A stretch of 42,468 bases of DNA from JBKEHD01 sp046710445 (GTDB taxonomy: Bacteria > Pseudomonadota > Alphaproteobacteria > Rickettsiales > Midichloriaceae): positions 1-42,468 of the forward strand of contig JBKEHD010000006.1 of assembly GCA_046710445.1 (NCBI GenBank), given 5' to 3'. Shown here piece after piece: positions 1-6,730 of the stretch. A program made the position numbers and the translations under genes. Numbering within the stretch: position 1 is the first letter of the stretch; each line of letters opens with the position of its first letter. Below the pieces are notes generated by a model, which was not told the DNA's origin, ran no database searches, and saw only the letters and a list, made by a program, of their open reading frames with translations.

Positions 1-20
1 ATGGTTAGGAAATTTTTCAT
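1..20 (-). CDS. Possible 5' end of a gene running off the left edge
   Basis: On the minus strand an ATG at 20-18 opens a frame that reads MKNFLT before the window ends. A GAGGAG sequence at 35-30 lies nine bases upstream and would be a good ribosome binding site. Only six codons are visible, so neither function nor reality can be settled from this window. Confidence 0.3.
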
Positions 21-64
21 TCCTTCATTCTCCTCTTTTTTGATTATTTTTCAAGGGTTTTTAA

Positions 65-304
65 ATTTTCGGCATTTTCATTTGGGTTGAGTATATATTT
101 ACTTTTGGAAGTAAATTATCTGATTTTAAAGATGAAGCAAATGATCTGATCGCTTCAATAAAAGCAGATGTGAAAGATGCTGAATCTGGTACTGTTGTAA
201 AAACTTTTGAAAGCGATCCTTTTGACGCTAGTATCCAACTTGCAGAATCAGTTTTTGATGAAGTTTGTGCTACGTTTCAATCTGAAGCTAGCGGAGAACT
301 TTAG
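65..304 (+). pseudogene. Open frame without start codon, possible gene remnant
   Basis: A plus-strand frame is open from just after a TAA at 62 to a TAG at 302-304. It has no ATG; the first part is hydrophobic (FGIFIWVEYIF) and the rest is an acidic, helix-prone stretch ending in FQSEASGEL. The codon pattern of the second half looks coding. An ATG in another frame at position 1 gives a hydrophobic 29-residue peptide that stops at 88-90, so a frameshift joining the two is possible. I do not recognise a family. It is either a 3' remnant or a frameshifted small secreted or membrane protein. Confidence 0.3.
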
Positions 305-325
305 AATATAATCTAATTATTTTAA

Positions 326-357
326 AAGAGTCTCTATGCTGTTGCTTGGAGACTCTT
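326..357. terminator. Hairpin between the edge remnant and the ankyrin gene
   Basis: A perfect 9-bp stem (AAGAGTCTC at 326-334 with GAGACTCTT at 349-357) encloses a 14-base loop. Read on the minus strand it is followed by TTTTAAAAT, fitting an intrinsic terminator for the ankyrin gene, whose stop codon lies within the hairpin. It could also stop transcripts arriving on the plus strand, but the T tract there is weak. Confidence 0.55.
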
Positions 358-1032
358 CTTAGCTAGCTTATTAATAGAAGTTACCATTTTGGTATTGGGC
401 CTCTTTTCTTCCTTTAAAAATACATGAAGAAGATCTGTCATATTATTTTCAATCGCTACATCCATAGCTGATTTCCCAAAAAAATCTTTTTCTCTTGGAT
501 TTAATCCATTTTTTAATAAAATCAAAGCTATTTCTGTTACATTATTTCCATATTCTGGATAATGAAATTCTACAATCCTTCGTAAAATATTTTGTCCTAA
601 TCTATTTTTAGAATATATATTATATCCATGCTTTATTATATACTTTAAAACCTTTGTATAACCTGCTTCAGATACAAAAAAACCTATGTCACTTCCATCT
701 TTACTCTTATTATTAATATCAGCACCAAATTTATAAATAAACATGCTAATTAACTTAGTAGATTTATATAGATAATGTATTGGAGATCTGCCAAAATTAT
801 CAATGCCATTTATATTATACTGGAAACTTCTTAGTAAATATTTAAAACCATAATGTTTAAGCAAAAAGTTAACGATATTTGTGTCATCATATTCCGAGAT
901 TAAAAGAAAAATATTATCCTCATAAACACACAATTTTTTTTCAAAGTCTTTGGTATTGAAATTTTTCACAACAAAATGGTTATTTACATTCGCTCTACCT
1001 AAGAGTGTATCACGTGATTTTTGTATTTGCAA
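334..1032 (-). CDS. Ankyrin repeat protein
   Basis: This 232-residue protein carries degenerate ankyrin repeats from about residue 45 to 215. Recognisable units include NIDNFGRSPIHYLY-type turns, GADINNKSKDGSDIGFFV, GYNIYSKNRLGQNILR and GLNPREKDFFGKSAMDVAIE, each followed by a helical stretch such as LLHVFLKEE. Ankyrin repeats form a protein-binding solenoid, and in Rickettsiales such proteins are often delivered to the host cell. No signal peptide or transmembrane segment is visible. It is the last gene of a minus-strand run after the HIT and acyltransferase genes, 27 bases downstream of the latter. Its partner and any secretion are unknown; the effector role is only an inference. Confidence 0.8.
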   Translation of the reverse strand: MQIQKSRDTLLGRANVNNHFVVKNFNTKDFEKKLCVYEDNIFLLISEYDDTNIVNFLLKHYGFKYLLRSFQYNINGIDNFGRSPIHYLYKSTKLISMFIYKFGADINNKSKDGSDIGFFVSEAGYTKVLKYIIKHGYNIYSKNRLGQNILRRIVEFHYPEYGNNVTEIALILLKNGLNPREKDFFGKSAMDVAIENNMTDLLHVFLKEEKRPNTKMVTSINKLAKKSLQATA

Positions 1033-1059
1033 ACTGTTTGTTGTTAGCTTTTCTCTAGG

Positions 1060-1908
1060 TTATTTCCACCTATTATGAAACCAAAACCATTGCTCAGGAG
1101 TCTCTTTTATCCACCTTTCTAGAATATTATTTACCTTCAACATTACGCTTTCTTTTTCATCATTTTTATCAACATCTAGTGGTTTCATAAACTCCACTTT
1201 ATACTTTAAATGCTGTACTTTTATTACCCTCACCATAACGATGGGTATGCCATGCTTTAAGGCTATTTTTGCTGGTAAAATCGTTGTCATTGCTTTTTTA
1301 CCAAAAAACGGAATAGCAATCCCTTCATTATATTTTTGATCTACCATCATTCCAACCACTTTTTCTTCTTTAATATCATTTAAAATTTGCTTTACACCTG
1401 CTTTCCCTTTAGCTATAAGATTCACTCCATATGATTCTCTAATACCATTTATCAATTTGTTAGCATATGGGTTATTAGATGGCCTATAAACAAGACTAAG
1501 GTTTATAGAAAACTCTTGAGCTATTCGTGATATCAATTCCCAATTTCCTATATGTCCTGATATTAGTATTGCCTTTTTTTGTGGTATATTTTCTGGATTA
1601 ATTATTTCTATATTTTTAAAAAACTCACTTTTTTTCATCCCCTGCCAATGTGGTAATTCTCCTAAAATAGATCCAAAATGATACCAAGTTAAAGAAATTA
1701 TATCATTTACTCGACCCTCGGTTGTATTGGGCAAGCATAATTTTATGTTTTTCCTCATTAGTTTTTTTCTATTAAAAATAAAACTAATTTTTTGAACTAA
1801 TTTTCCAGCAATAATTGAAGCTTTTTTTATAGGAATTGTTTTAAAAAAATAGTATATCGCATATACTATTATCCCTTCAAATAAATATCTTAATTTATAG
1901 CGCTTCAT
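1060..1908 (-). CDS. lpxL: LpxL/HtrB-type lipid A acyltransferase
   Basis: The 282-residue product belongs to the lysophospholipid/lauroyl acyltransferase family, which moves an acyl chain from acyl-ACP onto the lipid A precursor at the inner membrane. The catalytic HX4E motif is visible as H119-IGNW-E124 in SGHIGNWEL. An N-terminal hydrophobic anchor covers about residues 10-27. A VVGMMVDQK...GIAIPFFGKKAMT segment matches the second conserved block of the family. The length is typical. The start codon overlaps the end of the upstream HIT gene by 14 bases, so the two are translationally coupled. It could equally be the LpxM-type secondary acyltransferase; the family is certain, the exact acyl position is not. 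Confidence 0.85.
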   Translation of the reverse strand: MKRYKLRYLFEGIIVYAIYYFFKTIPIKKASIIAGKLVQKISFIFNRKKLMRKNIKLCLPNTTEGRVNDIISLTWYHFGSILGELPHWQGMKKSEFFKNIEIINPENIPQKKAILISGHIGNWELISRIAQEFSINLSLVYRPSNNPYANKLINGIRESYGVNLIAKGKAGVKQILNDIKEEKVVGMMVDQKYNEGIAIPFFGKKAMTTILPAKIALKHGIPIVMVRVIKVQHLKYKVEFMKPLDVDKNDEKESVMLKVNNILERWIKETPEQWFWFHNRWK

Positions 1909-2278
1909 TATTATGATATTTATCTTCAGAAATTATGCTTCCTAACTTTTTTCCTGCTAAAATATGAATATGAAAATGCTCCACTGTTTGTATGGCATCT
2001 TTACCATGATTTGTTACCAATCTATATCCACTTTCATCTATCTTTAATTTTTTTGTTATATTCCTGATTCCTTTGAAAAAAGCTCTCATTTCTTCTTGTG
2101 TTGAATTCTCAGAGAAATCATCAAAAGAAGTGAATTCTCCCTTTGGAATAGCAATTAAGTGAATTGGAGCTGCAGGATTTATATCTTTAAAAATTAGCAT
2201 ATATTCATTTTCCAAAACAACTTCGCTTGGTATTTCTTTCTTTATAATTTTTGCAAATATATTATTTTGATTGTACAT
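1895..2278 (-). CDS. HIT family nucleotide hydrolase
   Basis: The 127-residue protein is a histidine triad protein with the signature HFHIHIL at residues 101-107 (H101, H103, H105). The N-terminal IFAKIIKKEIPSEVVLEN is the usual HINT/PKCI-like beginning and AAPIHLIAIPK the usual middle strand. Family members hydrolyse purine nucleoside phosphoramidates or related adenylated compounds in the cytoplasm. It is the size expected of a single-domain HIT protein. It lies just downstream of the tmRNA gene on the same strand and overlaps the acyltransferase gene by 14 bases. The natural substrate cannot be told from sequence. Confidence 0.9.
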   Translation of the reverse strand: MYNQNNIFAKIIKKEIPSEVVLENEYMLIFKDINPAAPIHLIAIPKGEFTSFDDFSENSTQEEMRAFFKGIRNITKKLKIDESGYRLVTNHGKDAIQTVEHFHIHILAGKKLGSIISEDKYHNNEAL

Positions 2279-2294
2279 AATACTTTTTTTTTGT

Positions 2295-2571
2295 GTTAGG
2301 AGATTTTCTGTTGCCCGGTAACCCCCAAAACCCGCGCTAAGTTAAGCTATGATTAAGCAGCTAGTGCCATATCATAATTTTCGTTAGCTGGAATCATTTT
2401 TTTGTTTCCAATTATAAATTGATTTTTACAGTAATCACACTGAGTAAAACTATTCTTTTCAATGCCTGTCGATACTAATTTCGTCCCCATAAATGGTGGA
2501 GACGTCGGGTACCGCCCCCGAGTCCAAGACATCTATTATAAATAGACTTTATTACCATAGCTTAAAGAAGC
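2295..2571 (-). ncRNA. ssrA: Two-piece (permuted) tmRNA
   Basis: The minus strand encodes the proteolysis tag ANENYDMALAA followed by TAA at 2388-2353. The mature 5' end, GGGGACG, lies at 2488-2482 and pairs over seven bases with CGTCTCC at 2504-2498, which is followed by ACCA at 2497-2494. The acceptor piece therefore comes before the coding piece in the gene, which is the circularly permuted arrangement known from alphaproteobacteria. Only five bases (2493-2489) separate the CCA end from the start of the coding piece. A five-pair T stem (TCGGG with CCCGA) encloses the loop GGCGGTA. tmRNA with SmpB rescues stalled ribosomes. The outer ends are estimates: the 5' end from a TATAAT at 2583-2578, and the 3' end from the GC-rich block near 2300-2340. 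smpB is not in this window. Confidence 0.9.
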
Positions 2572-2577
2572 ACTCAT

Positions 2578-2583
2578 ATTATA
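2578..2583 (-). promoter_or_regulatory. -10 element for tmRNA
   Basis: On the minus strand a perfect TATAAT lies seven bases ahead of the likely start of the acceptor piece (GTGCTTC, near 2571). I see no good -35 match at the usual distance, so this rests on the -10 hexamer and its position. Confidence 0.45.
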
Positions 2584-2645
2584 ACATTGATTATTAATTG
2601 TTTATACTTTATTTTTATAAACTGTAATTTTTTTAATTAAATGAT

Positions 2646-2891
2646 ATGTATGACAACGAAAGTGATAAAAGTATAGATATTATGCATGTTGTTGATACTA
2701 ATAATGATACAATAGGAGATACTATTGTTATAAATCATTTTTTAGATATTGATGATTGCAGTATAAATCATTCTATCCTTAATTCGAATAATTCTAATCT
2801 TAGTTACGATACTACTAATATGTTAGATATTGAGACTATTGAGACTATTGAGACTACTGGAGTCTGGTATTCATTTTTCTTATGCTATTAA
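2646..2891 (+). CDS. Doubtful small low-complexity protein
   Basis: An 81-codon frame between the tmRNA promoter and hemE encodes a peptide rich in Asn, Asp, Ile and Thr. Its ATG at 2646 has no convincing ribosome binding site. Three tandem copies of the nine-base unit ATTGAGACT (2829-2855) give ETIETIET near the C-terminus. I recognise no family. The composition could arise by chance in DNA this AT-rich, but the long run without stop codons leaves a small acidic protein possible. It sits inside what may be the origin region, which argues mildly against a gene. Confidence 0.25.
   Translation: MYDNESDKSIDIMHVVDTNNDTIGDTIVINHFLDIDDCSINHSILNSNNSNLSYDTTNMLDIETIETIETTGVWYSFFLCY
2829..2855 (+). 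repeat. Three tandem 9-bp units
   Basis: ATTGAGACT is repeated three times without interruption. A fourth, diverged unit (ACTGGAGTC) follows. Confidence 0.8.
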
Positions 2892-3079
2892 TATACTAAC
2901 AAAATTGTTAATATATTGTTAATAACTTTTTTTTCATAATTTATAAAAAGATTTTAATACTTTTATTAACTAATTTAAAAAAATTAATGTTTTTCTAAAA
3001 GTTGCTTATATCTTCTTTTTCGCTTATTTATAAATATTAAAAAATGTTAAATTAACAAAACTAACATTACATAAACACT
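2892..3079. other. oriC: Candidate chromosomal replication origin upstream of hemE
   Basis: This 188-base gap is almost entirely A and T. It contains an exact TTAA-N7-TTAA pair at 2908-2922, which is the consensus of the CtrA cell-cycle regulator, and several further TTAA half-sites at other spacings (2954, 2966, 2975, 2984, 3037, 3047, 3052). In Caulobacter crescentus and Rickettsia prowazekii the origin is known to lie next to hemE. Genes left of the gap run on the minus strand and the hemE-dnaB-engB-fur cluster runs on the plus strand, as expected for divergent replication. I found no clear DnaA box (TTATNCACA), and TTAA motifs arise easily by chance here, so this remains a positional inference. 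Confidence 0.45.
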
Positions 3080-4126
3080 ATGAATAAAATATTATTAACT
3101 GAAGTATTAAGTAACAATAACTCTAAGATACCAGTATGGTTCATGAGACAAGCTGGAAGATATATGGGTGAATATTTAAAAGAACGAGGAAAACATAAAT
3201 CTTTTTTTGATATGTGTTTAGATAGTGAGGCAGTTAAAAAAATAACTCTTCAGCCTTTAGAAAGATTTGATATAGATGCAGCTATTATATTTTCCGATAT
3301 ATTAATAATACCTTTTGCATTGGGATTGGATATAAATTTTATTAAAGGTGAAGGACCTGTTTTTTCAGAAAAAAATTTAGAAGACCGTATAATAAAATTA
3401 GAAAAAGAAGAGATAAATAAAAACGTATATGAAAAAGTATACGAAGGAATAAGAAAAACAAAAGAGGAAATAGATTTAAACTTTAAAGACAAAGCTCTTA
3501 TAGGATTTGCAGGATCACCATTTACGATTATGTGCTATATTATGGAGGGAAAAGGATCTAGAGATTTTAATGATGTAAAACAATATTATTTTAATAATAA
3601 AAAGAAATTTGTATATTTACAAAATATAATAAAAAAAGAAACTATTAGATATTTAAAGGGAAAGATAGATTCTGGTGTTGAAGTTATAAAGCTTTTTGAT
3701 TCATGGTCTGGAGTGTTGGCGGAAGAAGAATTTGAGGAACTTGTAATAAAGCCAACTATAGAAATTAAAGAGGCGCTTAAAGAATACAACAAAAATATTA
3801 TAATAAATGCATTTCCAAAAGGTTCAGGTGTAAAATACAAAAGATTTGTAGAAGAGGTGAAACCAGATATTATATCTATAGATCACACTATGCCTAAGGA
3901 GTGGGTTAGAGATAATTTACAACATTTATCAGTGATACAAGGTAACTTAGACAATACGATTCTTGCTGCAGAAAATTCAGATATGGAAAAAATAGTGAAT
4001 GATATATTAAATGTTTTTTCAAAAGGAAGATTTATATTTAATTTAGGACATGGTATACTCCCATGCACTAATGTAAAAAAAGTAGAAAATTTAATAACGT
4101 TAATTAAAAAATATGATCGAAAGTGA
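3080..4126 (+). CDS. hemE: Uroporphyrinogen decarboxylase
   Basis: HemE removes four carboxyl groups from uroporphyrinogen III to give coproporphyrinogen III in haem synthesis, in the cytoplasm. The signature RQAGRYM is at residues 23-29, close to the N-terminus as is usual, and the second signature region GFAGSPFTIMCYIMEGKGS is intact. The catalytic aspartate is in IFSDILIIPFALG. The C-terminus FNLGHGILPCTNVKKVENLI is canonical. At 348 residues it is full length. It overlaps dnaB by 14 bases, so the two are likely co-transcribed. Position beside the putative origin matches other alphaproteobacteria. Confidence 0.97.
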   Translation: MNKILLTEVLSNNNSKIPVWFMRQAGRYMGEYLKERGKHKSFFDMCLDSEAVKKITLQPLERFDIDAAIIFSDILIIPFALGLDINFIKGEGPVFSEKNLEDRIIKLEKEEINKNVYEKVYEGIRKTKEEIDLNFKDKALIGFAGSPFTIMCYIMEGKGSRDFNDVKQYYFNNKKKFVYLQNIIKKETIRYLKGKIDSGVEVIKLFDSWSGVLAEEEFEELVIKPTIEIKEALKEYNKNIIINAFPKGSGVKYKRFVEEVKPDIISIDHTMPKEWVRDNLQHLSVIQGNLDNTILAAENSDMEKIVNDILNVFSKGRFIFNLGHGILPCTNVKKVENLITLIKKYDRK

Positions 4127-5540
4127 TGATAAAATAGATAAAATTCCAAATAATATAGAGGCAGAAAAAAATTTGCTAGGAATGTTACTTAGCAACAATG
4201 AAAATATGAATAGAATTGGGGATGTATTCAAAGAAGAATATTTTTATATACCATTACATAACAGAATATATGAAGCAATAAATAAGCTAATTGATAGAGG
4301 ATTTATAGCGGATCCAATAACTATAAAAAATTATTTTGCAGATGAAGAAATTTTTAAAGAGAGCAATACAACTAGTTACGAGTATTTATTAAAAATTGTA
4401 ACAGAATCAACTCTTAATTCTGACATTAAAACATTAGCAAGAAGCATATATGAAACTTATTTAAGAAGAAAAATAATAGAATTGGGATATGATTTTACTG
4501 TAAAAGCAAAGAATGAAACTCTTGAGGAAAAAGGAGAAGATTTAGTAGAAATGATGGAGCAACAATTATATGATATAGCAAGCAATACTAATTATGAAAA
4601 TAGAGGAGTAGACCTTAGTGAATCAATAAAATATGCTTTGGCAAGAATAGAGACAGCATCAAAAAACAAAAGTGATATAAGCGGTGTTTCTACAGGTTAT
4701 ATAGAACTCAATAAAATCACAGGTGGTTTTCATAATTCTGATTTGATAATAGTAGCTGGAAGGCCATCTATGGGGAAAACAGCATTAGCATTAAACATGG
4801 CTTTAAGGGCAGCAAAACAATTTAAAGAAGAACATATTAAGGAAAAGGGCAAGAAAAAACATGTTGGATTCTTTTCTTTAGAGATGTCAGCAGAACAATT
4901 GGCTTCGAGAATATTGTCTATGGAAACGAAAATAGACGGGTCAAAAATCAGAGTTGGAAAAGTTAATAAAGAAGAATTTAAAGTTCTTTCCAAAAAAGTA
5001 ATAAACTTAAATGATATTCCTATAATTATTGATGATACACCAGCATTAACAATATCTGCAATAAGAACAAAAGCTAGAAGGATGAAAAGACAATATAACC
5101 TTAGCTTTTTGGTAATAGATTACTTGCAATTGATAAGTGGTTCTAAACGAAACAAAGAAAATAGAGTGCAAGAAATTGCAGAGATATCGCAAGGTTTAAA
5201 AGCCATAGCTAAGGAATTAGACATTGCAGTTTTAGCAGCATCTCAGCTTTCACGAGCGGTAGAAACAAGAGATGATAAAAGACCAATGCTTTCAGATTTA
5301 AGAGAAAGTGGTAACATAGAGCAAGATTCAGATATTGTTATGTTTATTTATAGAGAAGAATATTATTTAAGTAGAAAGATACCTTCTTCTGACGAAAACA
5401 AATTAATAGAATGGCAAGAAAAGATGGAAAAAGTAGGAAATATTGCAGAAATTATCATAGCAAAACACAGGAATGGGGCAGTGGGTAATTTTAGTTTAAG
5501 ATTCGATAATAAAACAACAACATTTGATGATTTAGCATAA
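4113..5540 (+). CDS. dnaB: Replicative DNA helicase DnaB
   Basis: DnaB is the hexameric helicase that unwinds DNA at the replication fork. Residues 10-155 form the N-terminal DnaB domain (NIEAEKNLLGMLL). The RecA-like C-terminal domain has the Walker A sequence GRPSMGKT at 216-223, the FFSLEMS block, Walker B in FLVIDYLQLISG, and DLRESGNIEQDSD near the end. At 475 residues it is full length and shows no intein. The start ATG lies within the end of hemE. The stop codon shares one base with the start of engB (TAATG). Confidence 0.97.
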   Translation: MIESDDKIDKIPNNIEAEKNLLGMLLSNNENMNRIGDVFKEEYFYIPLHNRIYEAINKLIDRGFIADPITIKNYFADEEIFKESNTTSYEYLLKIVTESTLNSDIKTLARSIYETYLRRKIIELGYDFTVKAKNETLEEKGEDLVEMMEQQLYDIASNTNYENRGVDLSESIKYALARIETASKNKSDISGVSTGYIELNKITGGFHNSDLIIVAGRPSMGKTALALNMALRAAKQFKEEHIKEKGKKKHVGFFSLEMSAEQLASRILSMETKIDGSKIRVGKVNKEEFKVLSKKVINLNDIPIIIDDTPALTISAIRTKARRMKRQYNLSFLVIDYLQLISGSKRNKENRVQEIAEISQGLKAIAKELDIAVLAASQLSRAVETRDDKRPMLSDLRESGNIEQDSDIVMFIYREEYYLSRKIPSSDENKLIEWQEKMEKVGNIAEIIIAKHRNGAVGNFSLRFDNKTTTFDDLA

Positions 5541-6139
5541 TGGATGTAAGTATATTTCAAAAAGACTGTGATTATGTTTACAGCGTTGCTGAGAAAGATA
5601 GTTATCCAAAATCTATTTTGCCAGAGGTAGCTTTTTTAGGAAAATCAAATGTTGGTAAATCAAGTTTGATTAATTTATTGCTAAATAGAAAAAATTTAGT
5701 TAGAGTTTCTAACCAACCAGGAAGCACGATAAAGCTTAATTACTTTAATTTAGGCGGTAAATTAATGATGGTTGATCTACCTGGATACGGCTACGCAAAA
5801 CGATCAAAAGATTTAGCAAATAAGTTGAGCCATTTGGTAGAAAATTATTTACAAAGAAAACAAAATATTAAAAAAATTGTATTTATCATAGATGCAAGAA
5901 GGGGAATTAAAAAAGAGGATCATGATTTATTGACGTTTTTTAATAAATTAGGTTTAAATTTATTATTAGTATTAAATAAAATTGATAAGTTGAGTATAGC
6001 AGAATCGGATGATTTAAATAATTTTCTAAAAGAAAGATATGTTAAAGATCTTTTATATGCAGAAAATGTTTTAAATGTTAGTTGTTTTAAAAAAGATGGA
6101 ATAAGAGACTTAAAAAAACAAATAGTTTATAATTTATAA
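5540..6139 (+). CDS. engB: Ribosome biogenesis GTPase EngB/YihA
   Basis: This 199-residue GTPase has the EngB arrangement: G1 GKSNVGKS at residues 34-41, G3 DLPGYGYA from residue 79, and G4 LNKIDK. QPGSTIKLNYF is the typical switch I region with its threonine. EngB acts in assembly of the large ribosomal subunit. Its start codon overlaps the dnaB stop by one base, and fur follows one base later, so hemE-dnaB-engB-fur is almost certainly one transcript. Confidence 0.95.
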   Translation: MDVSIFQKDCDYVYSVAEKDSYPKSILPEVAFLGKSNVGKSSLINLLLNRKNLVRVSNQPGSTIKLNYFNLGGKLMMVDLPGYGYAKRSKDLANKLSHLVENYLQRKQNIKKIVFIIDARRGIKKEDHDLLTFFNKLGLNLLLVLNKIDKLSIAESDDLNNFLKERYVKDLLYAENVLNVSCFKKDGIRDLKKQIVYNL

Positions 6140-6140
6140 T

Positions 6141-6560
6141 ATGAATTACATTGAAAAATTATGTGTAGAAAAGGATTTAAAGCTCACCAGCCAACGAAAA
6201 GTTATTGCTGAGGTACTAACGTCAGCAAAAGATCATCCAGATGCTGATAAGGTTTATGAAAGGGCGAATATGATAGATAAAAATATTAGTCTAGCCACTG
6301 TTTATAGAACTTTGAGTTTATTTGAGCAATACGGTATGATTAAGAAGTTAGAAATAGGCAATGGAAAAGCAAGATATGAGCAGTTTAAAAAATGTGATGA
6401 GCATTATCATCTTATTGACGTAGAAACAGAAACAATAATAGAGTTTAAGAGTGAAGAATTAGACAAGATAAAAGAGAAGATAGCAAAAAACTTAGGATAT
6501 AAATTAATAAATTCTAACTTAGAATTATACGGAATTCCTTTGAAAAATCAGAAAAAATAG
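6141..6560 (+). CDS. fur: Fur family transcriptional regulator
   Basis: The 139-residue protein has the Fur winged-helix (LTSQRKVIAEVL and ISLATVYRTLSLFEQYGMI) and the histidine-rich dimerisation strand, here CDEHYHLIDVETETIIEF. The canonical HHHDHLIC block followed by CxxCG is reduced: the CxxC structural zinc site is missing. Fur proteins sense metal, mostly iron, and repress uptake genes, or act in haem regulation in alphaproteobacteria. As the last gene of a cluster beginning with hemE, a link to haem or iron is plausible. Which metal it senses is not decided by the sequence. Confidence 0.85.
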   Translation: MNYIEKLCVEKDLKLTSQRKVIAEVLTSAKDHPDADKVYERANMIDKNISLATVYRTLSLFEQYGMIKKLEIGNGKARYEQFKKCDEHYHLIDVETETIIEFKSEELDKIKEKIAKNLGYKLINSNLELYGIPLKNQKK

Positions 6561-6575
6561 AAGAATATAGAAAGA

Positions 6576-6626
6576 AAAAGCAGATTCTTTAGAAATGGAT
6601 GGATTTTGCTTTTGCTATATTTTTTT
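6576..6626 (+). terminator. Terminator after fur
   Basis: AAAAGCA at 6576-6582 pairs with TGCTTTT at 6607-6613, with imperfect pairing continuing inward, and a run of seven T follows at 6620-6626. This would end the hemE-to-fur transcript. Confidence 0.5.
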
Positions 6627-6730
6627 AGAAGATAAAAGCTTATTGTTTTCAATACCATAAATAGACTCCAATTATTAATCATACAAGATAGGCACATTAA
6701 ACACAGCTATCTACACGGTTTTGATTTTTA

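Noticed and set aside
2646..2891. Asn/Asp-rich 81-residue frame as a firm gene
   Set aside because: No ribosome binding site, low complexity and a tandem repeat; kept only as a doubtful feature.
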